Both the position numbers and the translations under genes were made by a program. A stretch of DNA of 64,000 nt, from positions 1 through 64,000 of the forward strand of contig CAZLZR010000015.1 of the NCBI GenBank assembly GCA_964564015.1. Direction: 5' to 3'. Of the stretch, positions 8,482-16,535 are shown in pieces. Origin of the DNA: Acetivibrio sp964564015 (GTDB taxonomy: Bacteria; Bacillota; Clostridia; Acetivibrionales; Acetivibrionaceae). How positions within the stretch are numbered: position 1 is the stretch's first letter; each line of letters begins with the position of its first letter. Under the pieces are notes generated by a model, which saw only the letters and a list, made by a program, of their open reading frames with translations, made no database searches and had not been told where the DNA came from.

Positions 8482-9858
8482 CTACATCCTTTTTGCACTT
8501 TCGTATGCCAGATCTGAACGTTCACATTCTTCATCGTTAAGGGTAACCTGGTAACAAAGTGAACTTCCTTTCATTCTCTCTGAAGCGTAGCAAAGCCCAT
8601 TAGTCCTGATATCAAGAAACGGATGGTCAATCTGTTCGGGATCTCCTATCAAAATAATCTTTGTTCCTATTCCCGCACGTGTTATTATACCTTTAACCTG
8701 CTTTGGAGTAAGATTCTGCGCTTCATCAATAATTACCCACTGTTTAACTATAGACCGTCCACGGATAAATGCGATTGCTTCAGTATTAATTATTTTTCTG
8801 TCAAAAAGTTCATCTACCTTATCTCTTAGTTCCTTTTCACTGCTATATCTCTCATTTTCATCATTATCTATAAGCACTTCAAGGTTATCAATTACAGGTC
8901 TTAAAAATGGAGCAATTTTATCCTGCTCGGTACCGGGCAAAAATCCAATATCTTCATCCAGGCGGACGTTGGGCCTGCATACAAGTATTTTCCTGTAGAG
9001 CTTGTTTTGCTCACCCATTATTTTATGCAAACCAACTGCCAACGAGTAAAAGGTTTTTGCCGTGCCGGCAGGTCCCTTAACTATTACAAGCGGTGCTTTA
9101 TCCGCATCCACCATTAAGGCTTCCTGCATAAATTTCTGACCCGCATTTCTTGGTGTAACCCCAAAAGGTCTCTCCTGTAAAAACGTTAGAGGTACAATCC
9201 TTTTACCGTCATATTTCCCTAAAGCAGTCTGTTTTTCATTTACAGAGGAATGAATTATCAAAAACTGGTTTACAACCAATTCCGGACATTCCTGTTTTGT
9301 ATAGTCACAGTTATAGCAAAATATATCTTCAACCTGCAAAGATCCCTTGCTGTAAAATTCATTTATTTTCTGTTCTGTTGCATATACATCCAATCTTCCC
9401 TGGTACTGCTCCTTATATTCCGGTACTTGTTCGGCAAAAAAGTCCTGTGCCACAATTCCCAATACGTCTGCTTTTATTCTTTCAAATACGTCCTTGGTTA
9501 CTAAGAAAACATTTTCACCTTTTTCCAATAGTCCTTTGCACACTTTTAAAATTCTATTGTCATTGTTTAGTTCCGACCAACTGACTGGCAGTTTGACATT
9601 ATTGCAATTGAGTTCAACTCTTAATTCTCCTCCGTTCTCCAGTGTAACACCCTTACTAAGATCCCCCTTAACTCTTAGGCTATCCAAAATCCTTGCTGCA
9701 TGACGTGCATTTGCCCCTAATTCAGAATTATCCTTTTTGAACTTATCCAATTCCTCTAAAACAACCTCGGGAATTACTATGCTATTGTCACCAAATGAAT
9801 ACAGTGCGAAGGGTGTTTGCAGTAGTACATTAGTGTCAAGAACGAATGTTTTCTTCAT
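8482..9858 (-). CDS. PIN domain + PhoH-like ATPase
   Basis: This 458-residue protein fuses an N-terminal PIN nuclease-like domain (residues 1 to about 150, starting KKTFVLDTNVLLQTP with the first catalytic Asp) to a C-terminal PhoH P-loop ATPase. The Walker A is GPAGTAKT near residue 250, and the Walker B lies in WVIIDEAQNLTP. The family (YlaK/PhoH2) is linked to RNA unwinding and cleavage; the cellular substrate is unknown. The start at 9858 has an AGGAGC ribosome site six bases upstream; an ATG 14 codons earlier does not. It is a monocistronic minus-strand gene with a strong terminator after it. Confidence 0.9.
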   Translation of the reverse strand: MKKTFVLDTNVLLQTPFALYSFGDNSIVIPEVVLEELDKFKKDNSELGANARHAARILDSLRVKGDLSKGVTLENGGELRVELNCNNVKLPVSWSELNNDNRILKVCKGLLEKGENVFLVTKDVFERIKADVLGIVAQDFFAEQVPEYKEQYQGRLDVYATEQKINEFYSKGSLQVEDIFCYNCDYTKQECPELVVNQFLIIHSSVNEKQTALGKYDGKRIVPLTFLQERPFGVTPRNAGQKFMQEALMVDADKAPLVIVKGPAGTAKTFYSLAVGLHKIMGEQNKLYRKILVCRPNVRLDEDIGFLPGTEQDKIAPFLRPVIDNLEVLIDNDENERYSSEKELRDKVDELFDRKIINTEAIAFIRGRSIVKQWVIIDEAQNLTPKQVKGIITRAGIGTKIILIGDPEQIDHPFLDIRTNGLCYASERMKGSSLCYQVTLNDEECERSDLAYESAKRM

Positions 9859-10273
9859 TATATCGCTCCTATTCCTATAAATTTGTATGAACTGCACCAA
9901 TAAAAGATTTTAAAGTGCAATTCCTTGGTAATGGTGTGATATTTGTACTTTTTCATAGCAGTCTTTACTACAAAACAAACAGATAAAGAATAGTAATAAT
10001 TAATTATATCATATTTTCAGAATAATAAAATCAATCTAATATAAAATATGTTTATTATCCCTGCAATGATTCATTTTTTACATAAAATATCAAGTCTGAC
10101 TTTACTTTTCCCGTATGAGTTGTTGGAACTATGTCTTGAAGGTCAGAAATGAACCATATTTACCAGTCCACGCTAGTAGAAATTATCTACATAATTCCTC
10201 ATAAAACCATGCTATCATATATTTAGGAAGGTATTTTCAAAAACTAATCTCACCAAAAGAGAGGTGAAAATTG
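9859..10273. other. Intergenic region between divergent genes
   Basis: This 415-bp stretch separates the PIN-PhoH gene (minus) from the HEAT/SH3 gene (plus), so it should hold both promoters. I see AT-rich sequence but no confident promoter, RNA or repeat. Confidence 0.5.
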
Positions 10274-11683
10274 ATGTCTGCCACCAATATGGCAATTGAT
10301 AACTATCCTGAATGGTACAGGATAGAAAAGGATACCGAGAAAATTATAAAGAAGCTGACTACAATTAAAGAACTGATTCCTTACCTGAATAATTCAGATG
10401 AATATATCAGAAGACTTTCTATTTTAAGAATAAATGACATAAGATTAAAGGACTCGGTAGTCGCACTAAAAGAACTACTTGACGACCCTCTTGAAACCAT
10501 TGCCAATAAGGAACTGGCCGCATGGACAATTAAAGTAATAATTAATCATTGGAATACAGACCTTTTTATCACCAACAAGTACTTGAACAATTATTCCGGC
10601 AAGGAAAGATATGAAGATATATGCAAAGTAAATATAAAAGATACTTTGCCCTCCTTGAGGTTTGATTTTACTTCATCAATGTTAAACTCCGAACTAAATA
10701 TCGAAAATAATGACATCCGAAGCAGTAAAGATATTGATTTTGACCTGCCCTTTTCAGTTAAGGAATGGTTCCTGCAGTACTCCCAGGATATCCTGTCTGA
10801 TCTTAAAGCACTGCTTGTCAAACTTCCTTTTCTTATGTTTAAAGGGCTGAAGTACGTTGTTGTTTTTATCTTTGGGGGACTTTTTTATATTTTTAAACGG
10901 ATATTCGGATTAATAGCTAAAATCAAACAAACCTCAAAGGAAAAGCACAAAAACACTCCTTCTGAAAGTATAGAGACTTGTAATTCAAGTAATTCACCTG
11001 TTCAGAATTATAAAGTCCGAAATCCAGAGCCTGATCGTTCCGCTACGCTTAACTACTCAACCATGCGTCCTGGAACAGGAGAATTTCAATCCCTTAGAGA
11101 TTCATTCAACAGGAGCTCCTATGAAAATTTCTATGAAGAAAAAATCAGTGCAAGGGATCGTGTCAGGAACACCTTCTTATCTGCTGCTTATATTTTATGC
11201 ACACCTATAAGGTTTGTTATTCAACACAAAAAATTCGCATTCATAGGCCTTTTTGTTATTTATTGCTTTTTATGCTTTTTCCCTTATGGTAAAGCCCTTA
11301 CTTACAAATACACCGGACTAGACCTTATGGACGAACAGGTTAAGGCATTCTACACTGTTAAAGGAGTTGTAGCTTATGTATGGGATGAAATAACAGAAAT
11401 ACTAAACGTCAGCACATCTCCCCAGACTGCCGCTGCCCAAACAGATGTTGAAACCATTATAGAACCTGATGAAATTACAGATGCTAAATACGTAATTACT
11501 GCAAAAACCGGCCTTAATCTCAGGGAAAAGCCTGACACTTCTTCAAAAAAGCTGCTTCAACTCCCCTTTGAATCAATCGTTACAAAAGAAGCAGAAGACG
11601 GAATCTGGTATAAAATAACAACTGATGACGGTATATCCGGGTGGGTGTCATCTAAATACTTAAAAGAGTTTAGAGGTGATTAG
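10274..11683 (+). CDS. Membrane protein with HEAT-like N-terminus and SH3 domain
   Basis: The family was not recognised, but the layout is clear. Residues 15-120 are helical with HEAT-like repeats (LIPYLNNSDEYIRRLSILRI, then a second similar unit). A hydrophobic segment is near residues 190-215 and another near 320-342. A C-terminal bacterial SH3 domain (residues about 403-468: LNLREKPDTSSKKLLQL, GWVSSKYL) should face outside and could bind cell wall. The ATG at 10274 is used, with GAGGTG upstream, rather than the adjacent TTG. The following coiled-coil gene starts one base after this stop codon, suggesting translational coupling. The linker between membrane segments contains an in-frame copy of the repeat seen at 6046 (positions 11030-11075). 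Role is not deducible; envelope function is likely. Confidence 0.75.
   Translation: MSATNMAIDNYPEWYRIEKDTEKIIKKLTTIKELIPYLNNSDEYIRRLSILRINDIRLKDSVVALKELLDDPLETIANKELAAWTIKVIINHWNTDLFITNKYLNNYSGKERYEDICKVNIKDTLPSLRFDFTSSMLNSELNIENNDIRSSKDIDFDLPFSVKEWFLQYSQDILSDLKALLVKLPFLMFKGLKYVVVFIFGGLFYIFKRIFGLIAKIKQTSKEKHKNTPSESIETCNSSNSPVQNYKVRNPEPDRSATLNYSTMRPGTGEFQSLRDSFNRSSYENFYEEKISARDRVRNTFLSAAYILCTPIRFVIQHKKFAFIGLFVIYCFLCFFPYGKALTYKYTGLDLMDEQVKAFYTVKGVVAYVWDEITEILNVSTSPQTAAAQTDVETIIEPDEITDAKYVITAKTGLNLREKPDTSSKKLLQLPFESIVTKEAEDGIWYKITTDDGISGWVSSKYLKEFRGD
11030..11075 (+). repeat. Repeat element copy inside a coding sequence
   Basis: Forty-six bases match the tandem repeat at 6046-6133 at 37 positions, including the distinctive CCATGCGTCCTGG end. 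They lie in frame in the low-complexity linker of the HEAT/SH3 protein and encode a short peptide, PDRSATLNYSTMRPG. The reading frame stays open through the copy. Confidence 0.8.
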
Positions 11684-11684
11684 C

Positions 11685-12296
11685 ATGAAAGACAACAATA
11701 TACAGAAAAGATCAACTTTTGTTCTTTCACTACTTAATGAATTGAGCAGTGTTTACAAAGAGTTGAAAGCCCTTTCTTCTGGAATCGAAAGTAACTCCGA
11801 CAATTTCTATGAAAAAATATTTAACTCATCAAGGATTGAAATTCAAGGCGATATAGACAGTTATAAGACCAATTTGCAGAGAATGAAAGAAATAAATATG
11901 GAAATAACAGCAAAATTGAATGAATGGTACGATTTTATAAAGGACAGCAATGAAATTAAAAAAGTGTCCTTCCCTATAAAACTGTATTTTATGAAAAAGA
12001 ACCTGAAAAGTTCCATAACTAAAATGAATGCGGAAATATCCAGCCTGTCCATTGAAAACAGGTTTATCCGTGAAAAAATCATTAATTGGGAACAGGAACT
12101 GAGTGTTCGAGCATTGCGTGAAATACGGGAAGGTGAAGAATTCCACAACTATGAAGAGCTCATACGAAAAAAAGATACTATCATTTCGGAACTGAAATAC
12201 CTGTTGGCCACTATCCCTGAACTTGCTCCCGTCGATTTTGATCTGGACAATATTGATAAAATGATAGATAAATTATTAAAGATAGCTGCCGCTTAA
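11685..12296 (+). CDS. Coiled-coil protein coupled to the HEAT/SH3 gene
   Basis: This 203-residue protein is highly charged and almost wholly helical, with heptad-like runs (MKEINMEITAKLNEWYDFI, IREKIINWEQELSVRALREI) and no signal peptide or membrane segment. No known domain was recognised. It starts at 11685 behind a GAGGTGATTAGC site formed by the end of the preceding gene, so the two genes are almost certainly one operon and the proteins may work together, one in the membrane and one in the cytoplasm. A strong terminator overlaps its stop codon. Function unknown. Confidence 0.75.
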   Translation: MKDNNIQKRSTFVLSLLNELSSVYKELKALSSGIESNSDNFYEKIFNSSRIEIQGDIDSYKTNLQRMKEINMEITAKLNEWYDFIKDSNEIKKVSFPIKLYFMKKNLKSSITKMNAEISSLSIENRFIREKIINWEQELSVRALREIREGEEFHNYEELIRKKDTIISELKYLLATIPELAPVDFDLDNIDKMIDKLLKIAAA

Positions 12297-12312
12297 AGGC
12301 GCAGCTATCTTT
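12278..12312 (+). terminator. Intrinsic terminator after coiled-coil gene
   Basis: AAAGATAGCTGC (12278-12289) pairs perfectly with 12301-12312, leaving an 11-nt loop that contains the stop codon. The right arm ends in TTT, giving a standard bidirectional terminator between the convergent coiled-coil and cupin genes. Confidence 0.85.
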
Positions 12313-12317
12313 AAACC

Positions 12318-12665
12318 TTAATAAAGCAAAATCACTGCCATCATTTCTAAAGGCTCATCCCCCGTATTTTCAACAGAATGGGAAGCTCCATTCCCTGTAA
12401 TAATAGAATCCCCTGCTTTCACTTCACTTACGTTTCCATTGTCATTTACCATTCCATTACCACTGATAATATAGAAGATTTCCTCCTCATTATCATGTTG
12501 ATGCAGACCTATTGATGAACCTGGGGCAATTGTAATTTTAGCGCAAAGTCTTGCCTTTCCTCTAAGCTCTTCCTGCTTAAAAATATGAAGGATTTCGACA
12601 GAACCTTTTCCCCCTCTCATTTGCTCCTTTATTTCTTTAACCATTTCATTAGCACGTTTAATCAT
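12318..12665 (-). CDS. Small cupin-domain protein
   Basis: The 115-residue protein is a single cupin barrel. The first metal motif reads GLHQHDNEEEIFYIISGNG (His, His and Glu ligands about residues 54-61), and the second contains GASHSVENTG with the last His. Such small cupins are metal-dependent, with varied roles including sugar-phosphate isomerisation and sensing; the substrate is not evident. An upstream GGGGTG provides the ribosome site. It ends convergently against the coiled-coil gene with a shared terminator and is probably transcribed alone. Confidence 0.85.
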   Translation of the reverse strand: MIKRANEMVKEIKEQMRGGKGSVEILHIFKQEELRGKARLCAKITIAPGSSIGLHQHDNEEEIFYIISGNGMVNDNGNVSEVKAGDSIITGNGASHSVENTGDEPLEMMAVILLY

Positions 12666-12837
12666 ATTTACACCCCATTCCTTATATAACCAAATAATAT
12701 TTTAATATATACGTAATTGAAATTCAACATATTTACCTGCCTTCCTTTTACTTGTTGATGAAATCACTTAAATAGAGTAAAATAAGTAAAGGTGTTAATT
12801 CTTTGAAACACCTGATTTTTATATTCATTAAGTAAGG

Positions 12838-13242
12838 GTGGGGATTATTATTTTAAATATTTCACCGGCAATTGTTAATATACTTGTATTTGACGAACTC
12901 ACAAAGCTCCGGGGCCGAGATCTTCTCTTCAATCCGTTTTTTAAGGTACCCCCTATCACAATGTCCTTTGTGACCTATACTACGGTATTCAACGTGCCAA
13001 ACGGCATTGTTAACTTCAAATTCAGGATAACTAATCCTTTGAATGAAACTATGCACGAGACAAATATAAACGGCATAGAAGTGAAGGAGAACTCGTTTTC
13101 AAATATACTTATTTGGAATAATGTTCATTTCACTATGCCCGGGGAACACACCATAACGTTTTATCTTGCAACCCAAACCGGCTTTGAACCTACGGGAAGC
13201 ACAGTTATAATCGTTGAAAACGAACAAAAAAATAAAGCTTAG
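12838..13242 (+). CDS. Hypothetical protein with beta-sandwich (Ig-like) character
   Basis: About 134 residues with alternating hydrophobic strands (TMSFVTYTTVFNVPNG, GEHTITFYLATQTG) look like an all-beta Ig-like domain; it resembles small single-domain proteins of the DUF6941 type, but this assignment is weak. The nominal start is a GTG at 12838 with AGGGTGGGG overlapping it, so that purine stretch might instead serve as the ribosome site for a downstream non-ATG start, and the true N-terminus is unsure. It sits before a small zinc-ribbon gene on the same strand with 73 bp between them. No signal peptide was seen. Confidence 0.6.
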   Translation: MGIIILNISPAIVNILVFDELTKLRGRDLLFNPFFKVPPITMSFVTYTTVFNVPNGIVNFKFRITNPLNETMHETNINGIEVKENSFSNILIWNNVHFTMPGEHTITFYLATQTGFEPTGSTVIIVENEQKNKA

Positions 13243-13315
13243 GTTTTTGATTATTTTTGTGATTTTTACAGATACTTTAAGTTGCGGTATTTAATAAAAA
13301 CCTCATGGAGGTAAT

Positions 13316-13462
13316 ATGGCAGCTATTATACACGTATTTCACAAAAAAACCGACTCCTTATGCCCAATATGCAATGAGCGTATGTATATGGTTTACTGGC
13401 ACAATAAAACCAAAAGCTTTATGTGTCTGAAATGCCATTTTGGATTCAACTATAATGAATAA
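13316..13462 (+). CDS. Small zinc-ribbon protein (48 residues)
   Basis: The short open frame has an excellent ribosome site, ATGGAGGTAAT directly before the ATG, and encodes 48 residues with two Cys pairs: CPIC at residues 16-19 and CLKC at 37-40, separated by an aromatic/basic strand. That spacing fits a zinc ribbon or rubredoxin-like knuckle. It may bind zinc and nucleic acid or serve as a small partner subunit. It lies downstream of the beta-sandwich gene and upstream of a very strong hairpin, so the two may be co-transcribed. Function unknown. Confidence 0.7.
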   Translation: MAAIIHVFHKKTDSLCPICNERMYMVYWHNKTKSFMCLKCHFGFNYNE

Positions 13463-13530
13463 AACACGCTCATTCTCAACGTTAAAATCCTTGATAACCC
13501 GAATGTACGCTTAAGAACACTTGTGCGAAA

Positions 13531-13586
13531 AATTCCTTAAATAGTCCCTCTTAAAGATTTCTTTAAGAGGGACTATTTAAGGAATT
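13531..13586. terminator. 26-bp perfect hairpin
   Basis: Positions 13531-13556 are fully complementary to 13561-13586 across 26 bp with a 4-nt ATTT loop. The stem contains an AGTCCCTCTT core flanked by A/T-rich ends. It lies between the zinc-ribbon gene and the convergent MBL gene, so it can stop transcription from both sides, but it is much longer than usual terminators. Confidence 0.7.
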
Positions 13587-13737
13587 ATCAAAAATCCATC
13601 AATTACATCTTCTGCCACAGTAATGATTTTTTTAGTTGAATTTAGTAGTTTTCTTTTCGATCAACTTGTCCAACCATTTTCGTAATTTTACATATCCAAT
13701 GGCTTTACGTTGCGACTTTATTATCTTGCAAGCAAAC

Positions 13738-14457
13738 TCAATTCTTTCTCCAATGACTAATGGCATCGTGAAACCCTTCCGAATAACCCCTATGTCCCGT
13801 ACATACCAACTGGACATTATCAAGGCATGCCAATTTTCTTATAGATTCCTTATGTTGATCGTTATCCATATTGTAAAGCTTTAGTGGACATACTTTGCCA
13901 TTAATGATTCTAAAAGCATCGCCAACAATCAAAATAGACTCATTAATCAAATACGACATCGAACCCGGTGTATGACCCGGTGTTGCTATCGCTCTGATTT
14001 TAGTCTCACCCACAGCAACTACATCGTTATCCTTTAGCAAGTGGTACGAACTCCTAATTTTTGAGTTATATATTAATCCAAACTTCCTTGCTTTTTTACG
14101 AGTTATCATTTGCTCCTCGTCAGAAGATAAGTATATTTCAGCATTTACAAACACGGATAATCCATTTGCATGATCAAAATCCGAATGGGTTAAAAACAAA
14201 TGTGTAATACTCTTAGGGTCTATATCCAGATTATTCAATTCCCTGTTTATTTGGCTTTTCCCAAATCCAGAATCAAAACAAACCATATCTTCTCCGCTCT
14301 TATAGATATAAAAGTTAGCTGTTCCGGTTCTGACAACAAGTAATTTGTCTGTAATCTTTCCAGTTTCAATTGGCTTGACATGATTCATTTTCACAAATAT
14401 AGCTGTAAAGATATCATAAACTTTATTCATTATAAAACTCGAAAGTATTTTATACAT
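13738..14457 (-). CDS. MBL-fold metallo-hydrolase
   Basis: The metallo-beta-lactamase fold is shown by FDSGFG, LTHSDFDHANG, TPGHTPGS, VGDAF and TGHRG in the expected order over about 240 residues. The central motif is H-x-D-x-D-H, with Asp in place of the usual second His, as in some subfamilies, so the metal site may differ from RNase Z or glyoxalase II. Substrate unknown. The start at 14457 is chosen for the AGGTGG eight bases upstream; a GTG four codons earlier overlaps that site. It is transcribed alone and ends convergent to the zinc-ribbon gene. Confidence 0.82.
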   Translation of the reverse strand: MYKILSSFIMNKVYDIFTAIFVKMNHVKPIETGKITDKLLVVRTGTANFYIYKSGEDMVCFDSGFGKSQINRELNNLDIDPKSITHLFLTHSDFDHANGLSVFVNAEIYLSSDEEQMITRKKARKFGLIYNSKIRSSYHLLKDNDVVAVGETKIRAIATPGHTPGSMSYLINESILIVGDAFRIINGKVCPLKLYNMDNDQHKESIRKLACLDNVQLVCTGHRGYSEGFHDAISHWRKN

Positions 14458-14584
14458 TTCATGCGCCACCTTTAAAATTGGTAAAGTTAAAACTTCAAGC
14501 GCAAAACTACTTCACATGATCCTCCGTATAAATTCACCTCTATAATATCTGAGCAAAAGAGGGTATCTTCATATACATTAATTA

Positions 14585-16390
14585 TTAATCCCCTACCGTA
14601 ATTGTTATCTGGGTCTTTTCCTCTGCATAGCGAATCTCTATCTGCATTATTCCATCCTCTTGTGCGTAGGTCCGAATCAGATCTGTAAGGTCGTTGGTTT
14701 TTGTTTCTTTTAAAGCCTGTTGTTCCACATCTTCTGCCGATACTATCTTGTTTAGTATAATGCTGCTCTCTTCCTCTTCGGATACAAGCTTATAACCATA
14801 CTGTAACAGATAATCACGATAAGCTGTACAGTCTTCCCAGGATGCATCATATAAATATAGCCGTTCCCACTCTTGGTCTGTATATGAAATCTGCTTCAAA
14901 GAAGAATCCATCTCTTCCGGAAGTGGAACCATATGAAATACAACGTCCATTATCTCATCTATGTGTTGACTGAGTTGAAAGAACTCATTAAAAGTACCAT
15001 CCTTCTTTGTTGCTGCCCCAAACTGGAATACCAACACAGCTGTATAAAGAAGAATCATTGCAACTTTGATATTTCTATAAATATTACTATCCTTCTTAAT
15101 TATCTTATAATCTTCAAGCATCCATCCGAATTTGCTGTAATCCAATTTTGTTTTACAATATTGACAGTTACCCCCGTCCAGAATGTTTATATTTCCTCCA
15201 CAATCAGGACATTTATATTCCCGTATTGCAAAATAGTTATTTTTTAGAATATCATCTGTTCCTGATAGTATACATTTCACCTTTTCATAACGATTTTTTA
15301 CCTTCTTGCCATCATACCAAAACAATCGTAAAGTCACCACTGCCTCTATTTCATATTGACTTCCGTTTTTTCTGGCTTTCTGAAAAATCAGCCTCGTCAT
15401 ATTGCAGTCAACTACATTCTGATAATTCGCCACTATGCTTCCAAGATCAAATGTTGCAAATGATGATACCTTATGAGCATCATCTGCCATATGAATACTT
15501 CGAAGCTTATATTCCAGGTTCTGATAAAAATCATACGCAGAAAAGTTCGGAATTACAGCCTTTACTATTTCTTCTCCGAAAATGTTTCGTTGATAAATCA
15601 AATATAGAAAAACACCAAAAACTGAAAATAGAGCCGACATGATTATAAAGCTCTTTATCAGTGCCGGGACATATGTCATTGCGAACAATCCGGGAAGCAG
15701 TGATATAATAGCGTCTTTCCCATCATTTCCGGCTTGGAGCAGTGATGCCAGTATCATCAATGAAACTATCCCTAAAGCTACAATCAGAACTGTTACTATC
15801 GCTAATGTAAGGAGGCCTTTAAAAAAAGTACTCCTTGACTTCTTACCGGTGTTTTCCTCCAGTGAAAATCCGGATACCTTTGGTTCAAAATCCTTTACCA
15901 CATATTTTGAACCACAGTAATTGCAACCATCAATAAAGTCAGATATCTTCCCAAGATGTCCACAGTTTGGACATTCAGCTTTATCTCCAATTACTTTTGA
16001 TTTCAGCAAGTGCACATGAGATATTTCTTTATTTTTTTGCTTATAAATTAATTTATCACCACAATATATCTTTCGTACTGCTATTACATCTCTTCTACTG
16101 CTTTTAACAATATTACCACCATCTGCTTGAGTATCAGGAAAACCAGTATCAACCCTAGCTAGCTTTGCATCATCATAAATGCTTATATCCAATAAAAGAC
16201 CTTTTTGATCCAGCCTCTTTTTTGATATCTGCGTACTCTGCCAGAAGGGTTGTGTCACACTATCGATCAGGTTCTCTTTTGTTTCTTCTCCCCTAAAAAA
16301 TTTACGCCAATATCCCCAAAAATGAGTTTCTTTTTTATTTGTATTTGATGTCATCTCGTTATTAAGTGTGTCGTTCATATTGTGCACCAT
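14585..16390 (-). CDS. Zinc-ribbon membrane protein with Tim44-like region
   Basis: The protein is about 600 residues. It has a first zinc ribbon (CPNC...CNYC, about residues 140-160), two to three hydrophobic segments (about 200-275), a Tim44/DUF-like domain of about 120 residues, a second ribbon (CPDCGGNIN...CQYC, about 395-415), a membrane segment near 445, and a C-terminal soluble region. This arrangement occurs in poorly studied bacterial membrane proteins thought to act in envelope quality control; the role here is unknown. An ATG four codons downstream is an alternative start and the ribosome site is weak. It follows the pot operon on the same strand after 145 bp. Confidence 0.65.
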   Translation of the reverse strand: MVHNMNDTLNNEMTSNTNKKETHFWGYWRKFFRGEETKENLIDSVTQPFWQSTQISKKRLDQKGLLLDISIYDDAKLARVDTGFPDTQADGGNIVKSSRRDVIAVRKIYCGDKLIYKQKNKEISHVHLLKSKVIGDKAECPNCGHLGKISDFIDGCNYCGSKYVVKDFEPKVSGFSLEENTGKKSRSTFFKGLLTLAIVTVLIVALGIVSLMILASLLQAGNDGKDAIISLLPGLFAMTYVPALIKSFIIMSALFSVFGVFLYLIYQRNIFGEEIVKAVIPNFSAYDFYQNLEYKLRSIHMADDAHKVSSFATFDLGSIVANYQNVVDCNMTRLIFQKARKNGSQYEIEAVVTLRLFWYDGKKVKNRYEKVKCILSGTDDILKNNYFAIREYKCPDCGGNINILDGGNCQYCKTKLDYSKFGWMLEDYKIIKKDSNIYRNIKVAMILLYTAVLVFQFGAATKKDGTFNEFFQLSQHIDEIMDVVFHMVPLPEEMDSSLKQISYTDQEWERLYLYDASWEDCTAYRDYLLQYGYKLVSEEEESSIILNKIVSAEDVEQQALKETKTNDLTDLIRTYAQEDGIMQIEIRYAEEKTQITITVGD

Positions 16391-16535
16391 CTTTCTTATA
16401 CCTTTATTAGTATTAATTCATATAAATCAAATATTTTACTGTGTCCTATAGATCTACTCTCCCGAGATATATTTTATTTATAGATGCAATATGCTACTAA
16501 TACCTTTTAAATAAATTGACATTGTATCATAATTA

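Noticed and set aside
13632..13823. 63-codon minus-strand frame overlapping the end of the MBL-hydrolase gene
   Set aside because: It is in another frame of the same strand and no family features are seen; the hydrolase ends at a normal point of its fold.
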